From: Acinetobacter genomosp. 15BJ
GTDB lineage: Bacteria; Pseudomonadota; Gammaproteobacteria; Pseudomonadales; Moraxellaceae
Direction: 5' to 3'
NCBI RefSeq assembly: GCF_000400715.1
Contig: NZ_KE007350.1
Coordinates: 166,016 to 230,015 of the forward strand
Length of the DNA: 64,000 nt
The notes beneath the pieces were generated by a model, which was not told where the DNA came from, searched no databases, and worked only from the letters and a program-made list of their open reading frames with translations. Position numbers and translations under genes: made by a program. Positions 7,907-17,006 of the stretch are shown one piece after another; the stretch's first letter is position 1; each line of letters starts with the position of its first letter.

Positions 7907-9575
7907 CTATTTTTCCTAACAATATTTTCAACAAACCTTGCGTCGATGCATCAAAAGCGGACAAATCATCTTGCTCACGGTTTAAAATCGGTAACAGTTG
8001 ATTGGCAATCTCTTTACCTTTTTCAACACCCCATTGATCAAAGGGATTAATATTCCACAATACCGACTGCACAAAAACTTTATGTTCATACGTCGCGATT
8101 AGCATCCCTAAACTATAAGGATTCAGCTCTTTGAGTAAAATGGTTGAACTTGGCTGATTGCCTTCGTATTGCTTATAAGCGGGTAAATCTTCAAGTTCAT
8201 CTGCTGCCAAAGCTTGATTACCAAAGGCCAATAATCGCGACTGCGCCAAACAATTCGATAAGGCCAGATGATGCTGTTCAACCAAAGCCTCGGCACTTTC
8301 AGCATAAGTAAATTGATTGGCATTATAGCGCTTTACTGGTGCAATAAAGTCACAACTCACGGAGTGTGTCCCTTGATGTAATAGCTGATAAAATGCGTGT
8401 TGTGCATTGGGTCCAACCTCACCCCACACAATCGGGCAAGTCGCTGTATTCACCTTTTCCCCATTACGCTGGATCGATTTACCATTGGACTCCATTTCAA
8501 GCTGTTGCAAATAAGCGGCGAAATATTTGAGTCGGCCGTCATAGGGCAACACAGCATGGGTTTGGATCTCAAGGAAGTTATTATTCCATGCCCCTAACAA
8601 CCCCATCAATACCGGAATATTCTGCTGAAATGGTGCTGTTTGAAAATGTTGATCAATCTCGTGCGCACCCGCTAACAATTGCTTAAAACCAGCAACTCCA
8701 ATCGTCAGCGCAATCGGCAGACCAATACATGACCAAAGTGAATAACGGCCACCAACCCAGTCCCATAGCAACAGCTGTTTATCAGCGGCAATGCCCCATT
8801 CCGTCATTTTTTCAGGTTTGGTCGAAACCCCAATAAAATGATTCTGCAGAATTTTTTCATTCTGTCCAAGCAACTTTTCTAACCATTGACGAACCGTTTG
8901 CGCATTCGATAAGGTATCAATGGTGCCAAATGATTTTGAGGAAATAATAAATAATGTCGTTTCTGGGCGCAGCTGATGTAGCAGGTCAGATAGTTGACTA
9001 CCATCCATGGTCGAGACAAAGTGCACATCTAAAGGCTTAGTACTCGTCACCTTAAAATCGGACAATGCATGTGTCACCATTAAAGGACCTAAGTCAGAGC
9101 CTCCGACACCAATATTGACCACATCCTGAATGACTTCACCTGTTGCACCACGATATTGTCCAGCATGGATTTTATCCACCAAAGCATACATCCGCTCCAG
9201 CTGTTGCTGTACCTGTTGATTCTCCTGAGGAAAATCTGGACTCGATTGCGGCAAGCGTAGAGCCCAATGCATTGCGGCACGATGCTCGGTATAATTAATT
9301 TGTTCCGAAGAAAATAATGTCTTAATCCATTGTTTTAAATCTTGTGCCTGGGCTAAGTCGACCAAGCCATTTAAAATATGTTGATCAATACGATGTTTAC
9401 TAAAATCGAGAACAATTTGATCATGTTCAACTGAGAACCGTTTAAAGCGTGAGGGATCTGCTGCAAATAAGGTCTTGAGATGAACCTCTTTAATTTGCTT
9501 TTGCAAAGATGATAAATGCTCAAGCACTGACGCTGGTGCCTTAACGGCAAAAGGCTGAATTTGCTTGATCATCAT
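7899..9575 (-). CDS. gpi: Glucose-6-phosphate isomerase
   Basis: Interconverts glucose-6-P and fructose-6-P, linking capsule precursor synthesis to central metabolism. 558 residues, normal for the family. Key stretches: NIGVGGSDLGPLMV near residue 150 and ISSKSFGTIDTLSNAQ near 210 (phosphate binding), WDWVGGRYSLWS near 265, and GESNGKS-like MESNGKSIQRNG near 370. The start overlaps the ugd stop by one base; a second ATG three bases downstream is equally open. Part of the conserved galU-ugd-gpi-gne1 tail of Acinetobacter capsule loci. Confidence 0.95.
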   Translation of the reverse strand: MMIKQIQPFAVKAPASVLEHLSSLQKQIKEVHLKTLFAADPSRFKRFSVEHDQIVLDFSKHRIDQHILNGLVDLAQAQDLKQWIKTLFSSEQINYTEHRAAMHWALRLPQSSPDFPQENQQVQQQLERMYALVDKIHAGQYRGATGEVIQDVVNIGVGGSDLGPLMVTHALSDFKVTSTKPLDVHFVSTMDGSQLSDLLHQLRPETTLFIISSKSFGTIDTLSNAQTVRQWLEKLLGQNEKILQNHFIGVSTKPEKMTEWGIAADKQLLLWDWVGGRYSLWSCIGLPIALTIGVAGFKQLLAGAHEIDQHFQTAPFQQNIPVLMGLLGAWNNNFLEIQTHAVLPYDGRLKYFAAYLQQLEMESNGKSIQRNGEKVNTATCPIVWGEVGPNAQHAFYQLLHQGTHSVSCDFIAPVKRYNANQFTYAESAEALVEQHHLALSNCLAQSRLLAFGNQALAADELEDLPAYKQYEGNQPSSTILLKELNPYSLGMLIATYEHKVFVQSVLWNINPFDQWGVEKGKEIANQLLPILNREQDDLSAFDASTQGLLKILLGKIDG

Positions 9576-10834
9576 TAACGCCCCACGCCCATATATGCAA
9601 AGCCTTGTAATTTCACATAGTCTGGATCATAAATATTACGGCCATCCAAAATCAAAGGATGTGCCATCAGTTGTTCAAGCTGTTTAAACTCTGGACTCCA
9701 GTATTGCTTCCATGCGGTTAACACACATAGACCGTGCACATTCTTAACCGCATCATACTGATCATCGCAGAGGATTAAATCATCGCGCTGCCCATACATC
9801 TGCTTAATTTCATCCAAAGCTTGCGGATCATGTAGATGAACCGTCACGCCTTGCGCCCACAGTGCTGCAAGCATTTGGTGAATGGGTGATTGCTGAATAC
9901 TTGAGGTATTTTCTTTAAAAGAAGCCCCCCAAATTGCAACGGACTTACCCTTTAAATCACCATGATAATAATTCCAAAACTTACGGAATAGGATTTCTTT
10001 TTGTTGCTCATTAATTTCCCATACTTGTGCAAGCAATTGGCTTTTAACGCCTGTATTTGCAACTGTATTAGAGAGTGTCAGAATATCATGAGAAAAATTT
10101 TCACCGCCAAAACCAGCACCAGGGGCTAAGTAAGCTGAACCAATACGGTTATCCGCCGCCATACCCTGACGCACTGATGCAATATCAATCCCGAGTTTCT
10201 CAGCAACCACAGCCAAATCATTGATATAGCTAATTCTTGTCGCCAACATGCCTGAAATACTGAGCTTCGTAAATTCAGCATCCAAAATTGGCATAAACAG
10301 ATACTGCTGTGTCAAAGGAAAAAGAGGCCTTAATAATTCTTTCACTTTACTCTGAACGTCAACTTGCATACATCCCACAATCATTTGTTTTGCTTGAGTT
10401 AAACTCTGTAAAGCATTTCCTTCTTGAATCGTATCTGGTAAGTATACCCAGTCATCTTCAGAAAGGATTTGCTTAAAGTGCTCAGTCCCCTGCAAACCAA
10501 AGGTTGAAGCATTGATCATCAGTTTTGGATGAATAATCGGACGCTGTTTTAACGACTGTAGCAGTTGAAAAACTTGTTGTTCTTGTGTTTGATTAAAACT
10601 AAATAAATAGACATCTATATCTAAAGGAATAGCATCCAAATCACGATAACTGAGAAAACCACTGTTTAACTGTTGTTCCAGTAAGCGGCTAACATTTTCA
10701 TCATGAAATGAGTACTGCTGATCAGCGGAATTATCATTGAGGTGTGAACACCAATACACAAAGTGCCCAGATTCAGACAATAATGCAGACATCACGCCTG
10801 CATATAATGTATTGCCAAAGATTGCAACTTTCAT
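9575..10834 (-). CDS. ugd: UDP-glucose 6-dehydrogenase homologue lacking catalytic residues
   Basis: By position and overall sequence this is the Ugd of the conserved capsule tail, 419 residues from the ATG at 10834 (a GTG at 10840 is less likely). The three-part nucleotide-sugar dehydrogenase layout is present: N-terminal Rossmann (KVAIFGNTLYAGVMSALL), middle helical part (ISYINDLAVVAEKLGID), and a C-terminal domain (WGASFKENTSSIQQSP). However, the canonical catalytic segment GFGGSCFPKD reads GFGGENFSHD here (about 10084-10110), so the nucleophilic Cys is Asn, and the catalytic Lys in ATKISFINE is Arg (ATRISYIND). Activity as a UDP-glucose dehydrogenase is therefore doubtful. Confidence 0.85.
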   Translation of the reverse strand: MKVAIFGNTLYAGVMSALLSESGHFVYWCSHLNDNSADQQYSFHDENVSRLLEQQLNSGFLSYRDLDAIPLDIDVYLFSFNQTQEQQVFQLLQSLKQRPIIHPKLMINASTFGLQGTEHFKQILSEDDWVYLPDTIQEGNALQSLTQAKQMIVGCMQVDVQSKVKELLRPLFPLTQQYLFMPILDAEFTKLSISGMLATRISYINDLAVVAEKLGIDIASVRQGMAADNRIGSAYLAPGAGFGGENFSHDILTLSNTVANTGVKSQLLAQVWEINEQQKEILFRKFWNYYHGDLKGKSVAIWGASFKENTSSIQQSPIHQMLAALWAQGVTVHLHDPQALDEIKQMYGQRDDLILCDDQYDAVKNVHGLCVLTAWKQYWSPEFKQLEQLMAHPLILDGRNIYDPDYVKLQGFAYMGVGR

Positions 10835-10850
10835 AACCACATGCCCTAAA

Positions 10851-11726
10851 CTACAGGGCCAATTCTTGAATTAAGCCCTTAAAATCTGCGCCCAATTTGG
10901 GATGCTCAATACCATAGTGTAATACAGCTTTAAGGTATCCAAGCTTACTACCACAATCGAAAGTCTGCCCTTTCATGCGATACGCTTCAACAGCTTCTGC
11001 TTGCTGTAATGCTGCGATGGCATCAGTGAGCTGAATTTCATTTCCTGCTCCGCGTGGGGTATTTTCTAAAAGCGCCATAATCTGTGCTGGTAAAATATAA
11101 CGACCAACCACAGATAAGTTTGAAGGTGCTGCGCCCACCGCAGGTTTTTCAACGATTCCCTGCATCACAACGCTTTCACCTTCATTCGGAGAAACCGCGA
11201 CATCCACAATACCATATTGATCAACCAAATGATCAGGTACTGCTTCAACCATAATCTGTGCTGCTTGAGATGTCTCAAAGCGCTGGATCATCAGAGACAA
11301 ATCATTCTCAGAGACTTGATTCTTGACTAAAACATCAGGTAATAATACGGCAAAGGCTTCATTACCCACGATATCTTTCGCACAAAGCACAGCATGCCCA
11401 AGGCCTAGAGGCTGTGGCTGACGCACGCTCACAACGCTGACATGCTTAGGTAAAATATCAGTAATTTCTTTGAGTAGATCAAATTTCTTTTTTTGTTCTA
11501 AAGTTGTTTCTAACTCGAAATTACGATCAAAATAATTCTCAATCGAGGCTTTAGATGAATGTGTGACCAAAATAATTTGTTCAATCCCAGCTTCAACTGC
11601 TTCACGTACCACATATTCAATGGCTGGACGATCAACAACCGTCACCATTTCCTTTGGAATAGATTTGCTTGCTGGCAAGAATCGTGTACCTAAACCTGCG
11701 ACAGGTAAAATTGCTTTCTTGATCAT
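10851..11726 (-). CDS. galU: UTP-glucose-1-phosphate uridylyltransferase
   Basis: Makes UDP-glucose from UTP and glucose-1-phosphate, the parent of UDP-Gal (and nominally UDP-GlcA). 291 residues, normal. The nucleotidyltransferase signature LPVAGLGTRFLPASKSIPKE is at residues 7-26, with VLLPDVLV near 127 (metal-binding Asp) and GIVEKPAVGAAPSNLSVVGR near 190. It lies 32 bp after itrA and 16 bp before the ugd start. Confidence 0.96.
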   Translation of the reverse strand: MIKKAILPVAGLGTRFLPASKSIPKEMVTVVDRPAIEYVVREAVEAGIEQIILVTHSSKASIENYFDRNFELETTLEQKKKFDLLKEITDILPKHVSVVSVRQPQPLGLGHAVLCAKDIVGNEAFAVLLPDVLVKNQVSENDLSLMIQRFETSQAAQIMVEAVPDHLVDQYGIVDVAVSPNEGESVVMQGIVEKPAVGAAPSNLSVVGRYILPAQIMALLENTPRGAGNEIQLTDAIAALQQAEAVEAYRMKGQTFDCGSKLGYLKAVLHYGIEHPKLGADFKGLIQELAL

Positions 11727-11758
11727 TACATTACTACTTCATTGATTTAGATAGATCT

Positions 11759-12376
11759 TCAAGAGTTAATTTTATCTTGTTCTTGTAAATTATTCCCTTT
11801 AAATAAAGAGGGACCAACATGTCCAGGCGCATTAATTCCTTCACGTTTCAACATAACACCTAATGTTTTCCACATGATTTTAAAATCAACGAAGGTATTA
11901 TGATGATCGACATACCAAACATCACATTTAAAGCGGTCTTCATAATCTAATTCATTACGCCCACTCACTTGTGCTAAGCCGGTCATCCCAGGTTTTACAT
12001 CCAAACGACGCGCTTGCTCAGGTGAATAGAGTTCAACAAACTCTTTCAACATCGGCCGAGGCCCAACTACGCTCATATCGCCTTTTAGCACATTAAATAG
12101 TTGCGGCATTTCATCCAAGCTGGTAGAGCGTAATTTTTGTCCAAATGGTGTAATCCGCTGCTCATCAGGTAAAGCATTACCCTCGGAGTCTGTCGCATCT
12201 TTCATCGAGCGGAACTTAATCATTTTAAATAACTTACCGTCTTTACCAGGCCGTTCCTGATAAAAAAAGATAGGAGCGCCTAAGTTTTTTCTAACTTTAT
12301 AAGCAACGAAGATAAATATCGGAGAAAGTAATAAAATTGCTACAGATGCAACAACTATATCAACAAGCCTTTTCAT
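11759..12376 (-). CDS. itrA: Initiating sugar-1-phosphate transferase (ItrA family)
   Basis: Transfers the first sugar-1-phosphate to undecaprenyl phosphate, starting the capsule repeat unit. Short polyprenyl-phosphate hexose-1-phosphate transferase of the PglC/WcaJ C-terminal type, 205 residues from the ATG at 12376 (a TTG at 12397 is the only longer start). One N-terminal re-entrant membrane helix (VDIVVASVAILLLSPIFIFV), then FRSMKDATD near residue 52 and the conserved catalytic Asp-Glu in STSLDEMPQLFNVLKGDMS near 85, and VGPRPML near 105. It resembles the Acinetobacter ItrA2 subtype linked to GalNAc, but subtype assignment is from memory. Confidence 0.88.
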   Translation of the reverse strand: MKRLVDIVVASVAILLLSPIFIFVAYKVRKNLGAPIFFYQERPGKDGKLFKMIKFRSMKDATDSEGNALPDEQRITPFGQKLRSTSLDEMPQLFNVLKGDMSVVGPRPMLKEFVELYSPEQARRLDVKPGMTGLAQVSGRNELDYEDRFKCDVWYVDHHNTFVDFKIMWKTLGVMLKREGINAPGHVGPSLFKGNNLQEQDKINS

Positions 12377-12403
12377 TGTTTGAAACCCATATATCAAAAT
12401 AAT

Positions 12404-13228
12404 TTAGACTTTCTTCCTAAGAAAATTATTATAAATTTTCCCCAACATCGTGGATGGTAGTAGTCGAAACACTGACCGTAACAAAAAAACTATATTAGCA
12501 TGAATTGGATCTTGTAACTTCAACTCTTTTTTTAAATCCAACAACTTTTTTTCACTTTTAATATATTCCAAGCCTTTACGTCGAGCATGCATTCCATTTC
12601 CCACGCGAGCAAATAAAATTACATCGGGTAAATTAGCAACTTTATAACCTGCGCCAATCACACGTAGCCAAAGATTATAATCTTCCATGAATAAATGATG
12701 TTGATAACCACCAAGTGCAGTAATGACATCATGACGATAGGCAACAGTCATGTGATTAAATGGACAACGCTTTTGTGCAAAGAGCTTAATTTCATTATGA
12801 TTTTCAGGAGCCGCTTTTAATACTTGGGCATCTGAAGTATTTTGATTAAACTCTAGAATTTGTCCACCAAATAAAACCACATCAGGGTTTTCTTGAATAA
12901 AAGCAACTTGTTTAGCAAAACGATCAGCCATACAGATATCATCCGTATCCATACGGAAAATCCATTCATTCGTACAATGTTTTAAACCTTCATTTAAGGC
13001 CTTACCCAGACCAACATTGTCTGCTAAGGCAACTATTTTTAAAATGCTACCAAGTTTTTGCTGCCAATGTTCTACAGATTTCGTAAGTTCTTCACCAATA
13101 GGACCATCTAAAACCAATACTATTTCAGTAGGTTTTAAAGTCTGTTGATCCCAAATACTTTGAAAACACATTTCAAAATATTCAGGCTTTTCTTTATGAT
13201 ACAGAGAAAGTAGTACTGAAAAATTCAT
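12404..13228 (-). CDS. Family 2 glycosyltransferase, capsule repeat-unit synthesis
   Basis: Cytoplasmic GT-A fold glycosyltransferase, 274 residues. N-terminal SVLLSLYHKEKPEYFEMCF, the nucleotide-binding VLVLDG..., and the DxD motif RMDTDDICMADRF near residue 95 are visible; the acceptor region FMEDYNLWLRV near 182 carries the ED typical of GT2. Position directly before itrA is usual for the glycosyltransferase that adds the second sugar to the ItrA-linked one. The donor and linkage cannot be predicted. Starts at ATG 13228, 4 bp after the upstream gene. Confidence 0.85.
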   Translation of the reverse strand: MNFSVLLSLYHKEKPEYFEMCFQSIWDQQTLKPTEIVLVLDGPIGEELTKSVEHWQQKLGSILKIVALADNVGLGKALNEGLKHCTNEWIFRMDTDDICMADRFAKQVAFIQENPDVVLFGGQILEFNQNTSDAQVLKAAPENHNEIKLFAQKRCPFNHMTVAYRHDVITALGGYQHHLFMEDYNLWLRVIGAGYKVANLPDVILFARVGNGMHARRKGLEYIKSEKKLLDLKKELKLQDPIHANIVFLLRSVFRLLPSTMLGKIYNNFLRKKV

Positions 13229-13232
13229 TTTA

Positions 13233-14003
13233 TTACTCCGCTCCTCTAACTTTTTTAGATAAAAATAGAAAAGACAAAAGACGATAACTAAAAAAGTAAA
13301 ATGACAATATAAACAATACTAAAAAATATTGATTAGAAGTAAAGTATAAAAATGAGGAACATAGCAACAATAAAGCGTAATAGAAAACCCTAAACTTATC
13401 CACATTATCTATCTTGATAAACTGACTTGTCAAAAATCTTTCTTTTGTGGAGAATTCAATAAATGCACACAAAGGATATGCTAAAAAGAGCAAAATCGCC
13501 AAAGTAGCATCCCATAATAAAAAAGGGAAAAAAGCAAAATAACGAAGAAAGACTAGAAATGAGTAAAGTGGTAAATTTAAATTATTTCTAATATTATTAT
13601 AAACCAAATAAGTTAAGAAAATAAAGAATACAACCAAGAATGTAGGTGAAAAAAAAGATTGATAAAAACTAAAAATACATACAAGAATTAGAGCAAGAAA
13701 AATAGTTCTAATACAGTAAATAGCAATTTTATTTTCTTCATAAAATTTTCTTTCAGAAACTGACAAGCGTAAAGTAGGGTTTACCTCCTTCTTAACCACC
13801 TCACAATCATTATATATATACCCAATTTCATAAGAAGAATATATTGAAAAAATTAATAAAACAGAAAAAAGCAAAGTAAGATTAAAGTAACAACAGCAAA
13901 TCAAAACAGGAATAACGTAAGTAAAAAACCACGCAACTTTTGAAAAATTAGTCTTTAATCGAGTATGAAATGTATAAAAGAAGGGAACAAACAGAAAAAA
14001 CAT
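13233..14003 (-). CDS. Multi-pass membrane protein, possible UbiA-superfamily transferase
   Basis: 256 residues with about 8-9 hydrophobic segments, very AT-rich. A short polar stretch after the second or third helix reads YIYNDCEVVKKEVNPTLRLS, which resembles the first Asp-rich loop of UbiA-type enzymes such as decaprenyl-phosphate phosphoribosyltransferase (NDxxDxxxD...P.R). The start codon directly follows the stop of the upstream HAD phosphatase gene, so the two are translationally coupled; UbiA and HAD phosphatase partners are known as pairs or fusions. A role in making a lipid-linked pentose or phosphate sugar for the capsule is inference. It could instead be an unrelated membrane protein. 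Confidence 0.5.
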   Translation of the reverse strand: MFFLFVPFFYTFHTRLKTNFSKVAWFFTYVIPVLICCCYFNLTLLFSVLLIFSIYSSYEIGYIYNDCEVVKKEVNPTLRLSVSERKFYEENKIAIYCIRTIFLALILVCIFSFYQSFFSPTFLVVFFIFLTYLVYNNIRNNLNLPLYSFLVFLRYFAFFPFLLWDATLAILLFLAYPLCAFIEFSTKERFLTSQFIKIDNVDKFRVFYYALLLLCSSFLYFTSNQYFLVLFILSFYFFSYRLLSFLFLSKKVRGAE

Positions 14004-14226
14004 TTACTCACCTTCAAAAATATAATTAACATGAATGTTTCTTTCTTCCCAAAATATCACATTCTTTTTATTAGATAATATTATTGGGTTTTTCGCCCTC
14101 TTCACCAAGTTATAATCGGACAAGTTATCCGTTATAACACAGTCTATTTCTACATCAGAAAATAATTCATGCTTTGAAAACAATAAATCACTCTCTAACA
14201 AGCCCAAGCAAACATTATTCTTAAAT

Positions 14227-15265
14227 GGCTTTGTTGCACAAACCTATCTGTAAAGGCTTTTTCAGCGATATAATTTTCAAATGAAGAAGCCTACACACAA
14301 AATCTACCGCACAACCAATTGGCCCGCATATAACCGAGCACTCATTAATCGCGGAAATATTGCCCTTTGGTTTGATCCTGCTACGCAATGGTATGCTCCA
14401 TCAAAAGGCAAACAAGGGCGAAATCAAACCTACTCCGACGCAGCCATCCAATGCTGCTTAATGATTAAATCCTTATTCCGTCTATCTTTACGTATGGTCA
14501 CTGGCTTTGTGCAAAGTCTGATTAAACTTTGCGGATTAAATTGGACCGCACCAGATTACAGTACGCTTTGTAGAAGACAAAAGCATATTGATATTGCAAT
14601 CAGCTACCAAAAAAGTAGCGATGGGCTGCATCTACTCGTAGACTCTACAGGGATGAAGTTTCTAGGTGAGGGCGAATGGAAACGCAAGAAACATGGAGCT
14701 GAATATCGTCGCCAATGGCGTAAACTACATATTGGTATAGATGCCAAAACCCTACAAATACGCGCTATTCAGCTCACAACCAATAATGTCTGTGATTCAC
14801 AGGTGCTTGGTGATTTACTTAATCAGATTCCACAAGATGAGCAGATTGACTCTGTTTATACCGATGGAGCTTATGACACCAAGCAATGCCGTCAGGTCAT
14901 TGCAGATCGGCAAGCACATGCGGTGATTCCACCTAGAAAAAATGCGAAACCATGGAAAGATACAAAGAGTAGCTCGCTAGAGCGAAATGAATTACTTCGA
15001 ACAATTAAACGTTTAGGTAGGACACTATGGAAAAAATGGTCAGGCTATCATCGCCGAAGTTTGGTTGAGACTAAAATGCACTGCATCAAATTATTAGGAG
15101 ATAAACTCAGTGCAAGGAGCTTTGATAGCCAAGTCAATGAGGTTCATGCACGTGTAGCAGTCCTCAACAGATTTACGGAATTAGGTCGACCACTTACCCA
15201 AGTTACGCCTTAAATTTGGCTCAATTAGGGGCGCTTTGCCTTTCAAATCTTTGTGCAACAAAGCC
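14227..15265 (+). mobile_element. IS5-family (IS903-group) insertion sequence, intact, with 9-bp target duplication
   Basis: A 1039-bp element bounded by perfect 16-bp inverted repeats, GGCTTTGTTGCACAAA at 14227-14242 and its complement at 15250-15265. Flanking TTCTTAAAT is duplicated at 14218-14226 and 15266-15274, the 9-bp duplication expected of the IS903 group. The element is complete and oriented opposite to the capsule operon. The matching duplication shows a simple, probably recent transposition. Confidence 0.95.
14281..15213 (+). CDS. IS5-family transposase
   Basis: DDE transposase of 310 residues, full length for the IS903 group. The catalytic residues are visible as LLVDSTGMKFLG (first Asp, near residue 123), SVYTDGAYDT (second Asp, near 198) and RRSLVETKMHCIKLLG (Glu, near 263, the Y-(2)-R-(3)-E-(6)-K signature). 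No frameshift, so the element is likely still mobile. Only gene of the IS inserted into the capsule HAD phosphatase gene. Confidence 0.95.
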   Translation: MKKPTHKIYRTTNWPAYNRALINRGNIALWFDPATQWYAPSKGKQGRNQTYSDAAIQCCLMIKSLFRLSLRMVTGFVQSLIKLCGLNWTAPDYSTLCRRQKHIDIAISYQKSSDGLHLLVDSTGMKFLGEGEWKRKKHGAEYRRQWRKLHIGIDAKTLQIRAIQLTTNNVCDSQVLGDLLNQIPQDEQIDSVYTDGAYDTKQCRQVIADRQAHAVIPPRKNAKPWKDTKSSSLERNELLRTIKRLGRTLWKKWSGYHRRSLVETKMHCIKLLGDKLSARSFDSQVNEVHARVAVLNRFTELGRPLTQVTP

Positions 15266-15689
15266 TTCTTAAATGCTAAATGCGATGCAAAATATTCCAC
15301 ACCAAAATTATTTGCTACTTTTTCAACAATAATATCTAGACTTGCTGAGCATAAAATAACATCAGCTTTATCAACAAAACCATCTAGAAGATTGAATGTA
15401 AATTCAATCTGCCTGCTAATTAAAAACTCTTGATAAAATTGATCAATATATTTGACCAACTCGTCATAATGATAACCTTTAAGAAGCCTGATATAAAAAT
15501 ATCTATAATAATCTCTCTTGAAAATTCTACCAAGAGCAATTAAAAGAAACTTAACCACAAATGTGTTAAGTAAAAAAAATGAAAGATTAAAACCCTTCTG
15601 TCTTTTCATCACAAAATAGATAAAATCAAATGTCGTATTCGACCTATACATCGTCCAACAAACATCAACAATATTTTTTGTCATAACAA

Positions 15690-17006
15690 TTACTTCTTAA
15701 CCACTAGCAATAAAAAATTACATAGAATGAAAATAAAGAAAATATCTATTAATGTTGTTAACGCAACTACTGGGGATAGTAACATCAAATAGCTCTTTAT
15801 ATAAATAATCGAAAAAAACACTATGACAAAAACATTTTTATCCTTACGGCCAATAAGTTGAAGCTTTATTTTATTTACTCTGCCAAGGAAAAAACCAAGA
15901 AAAATTACAAAAAAAGCACCACCTACAATACCACAATAAGCATATGCTGCTAGATCAAAGTGATCTACACTACCGCCACTCAAACTAAAGGGAAACCAAT
16001 ATTCCCAAATTGCTCGACCAATGTTTAAAGAGTTAGATTCAACTCCTGTAGAAAATATTTTTACAGTTAAATCCTCCCCTAAATAAGGACGAAATATTAG
16101 TTCAAATAACCCTGATGTTTGTTCGCTAACTCTAAAAACAACATCATTTACCAACCCCAAATAATACATATCCCCATTGGCAATAATTCTGGAAATAAAC
16201 ATTTCTACAGCTGGGTTAAGATCAGTATATTGACTTTCATAATCGAGTTTTTCTGCCAATTGGCTAGTAAAAAATAAGGCCATCATGAGAACCATGATTC
16301 CTAAAACCGTATATTGGAGAAAGTTTGTTGCCTTGATTTTTAAAAATTTTCCAAAATACAAACAATAAACAACAATAATAAGATAAATTGATTCTAATAT
16401 TGCAAATTTCGCCCCATTAAAAAATGAACTTAAAATTACAAACAATATTAAAAAGCCCCATTTGCGCTTATTCCCTTGCTCCTTTGAAAATATAAATATT
16501 GCAATCATCGAAATAATAAATAGTCTAAGAACATCCATTATTCTTACAACAAACCCGATCCCTTTATTTGCCTCAAATCGAGATATAAAAAATATACTCC
16601 AATCAATTTTTGATATATAAAAAGCAGCTAGAAAAAAATACATTAACAAAAAAATAACTAAAACATTTTTTAAGCTATTAATTCCCCCATCTATTTTGAA
16701 TTTCCTAAACCCTAGCTCTACTTTTTTAGCTAAGAATCCCACCCACATTGAAACCAACAGCAAAATAAAATAAAATAAAATAATAAAGAAAGATAAAAAA
16801 CTCAGAAAACCATTAATAAAAAGTAATAACACTACCGCATATGATGTCCCAAAAGTAAAAGTCCAGTAAAAATTTATTGGATCTAAAAGACCTATACTCA
16901 TTTTTTTTGTAAGGGAATATAAACTTAGAGAAACTAAAACACTTAGTATTGAATAAAAAATCCAATTTTGATAAAAAAACCCAATAATTTGATCAGGAGA
17001 ATTCAT
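15690..17006 (-). CDS. wzy: Capsule repeat-unit polymerase (Wzy)
   Basis: Inner-membrane polymerase joining flipped repeat units. 438 residues with about 11-12 hydrophobic segments and a large polar loop (residues about 255-345, containing RIIANGDMYYLGLVNDV and FSTGVESNSLNIGRAIWEYWFPFS), the typical Wzy topology. Very AT-rich and with no closer family recognisable, as usual for Wzy. It overlaps the upstream glycosyltransferase by one base and is followed 5 bp later by the HAD gene. Assignment rests on topology plus the operon context with wzx. Confidence 0.85.
   Translation of the reverse strand: MNSPDQIIGFFYQNWIFYSILSVLVSLSLYSLTKKMSIGLLDPINFYWTFTFGTSYAVVLLLFINGFLSFLSFFIILFYFILLLVSMWVGFLAKKVELGFRKFKIDGGINSLKNVLVIFLLMYFFLAAFYISKIDWSIFFISRFEANKGIGFVVRIMDVLRLFIISMIAIFIFSKEQGNKRKWGFLILFVILSSFFNGAKFAILESIYLIIVVYCLYFGKFLKIKATNFLQYTVLGIMVLMMALFFTSQLAEKLDYESQYTDLNPAVEMFISRIIANGDMYYLGLVNDVVFRVSEQTSGLFELIFRPYLGEDLTVKIFSTGVESNSLNIGRAIWEYWFPFSLSGGSVDHFDLAAYAYCGIVGGAFFVIFLGFFLGRVNKIKLQLIGRKDKNVFVIVFFSIIYIKSYLMLLSPVVALTTLIDIFFIFILCNFLLLVVKK

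Larger units (their letters stand above)
14004..15684 (-). pseudogene. HAD-family phosphatase gene interrupted by an IS element
   Basis: Removing the IS (14227-15265) and one copy of its 9-bp duplication restores a single 210-codon frame: 15684-15266 joined to 14217-14004. The N-terminal part carries VDVCWTMYRSNTTFDFI (HAD motif I, with Cys where the second Asp normally sits) and ILCSASLDII (motif II); the C-terminal part carries DCVITDNLSDYNLVKRA (motif IV). As it stands, the N-terminal piece reads into the IS and ends at 15181 after 167 residues, without motif IV. It lies directly upstream of the UbiA-like gene, with adjoining stop and start codons. Confidence 0.85.

Noticed and set aside
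13233..17006. A toxin-antitoxin or defence system in the AT-rich segment
   Set aside because: The membrane topology and operon context fit capsule assembly (Wzy and UbiA-like) better; no nuclease, ATPase or sensor domains are present.
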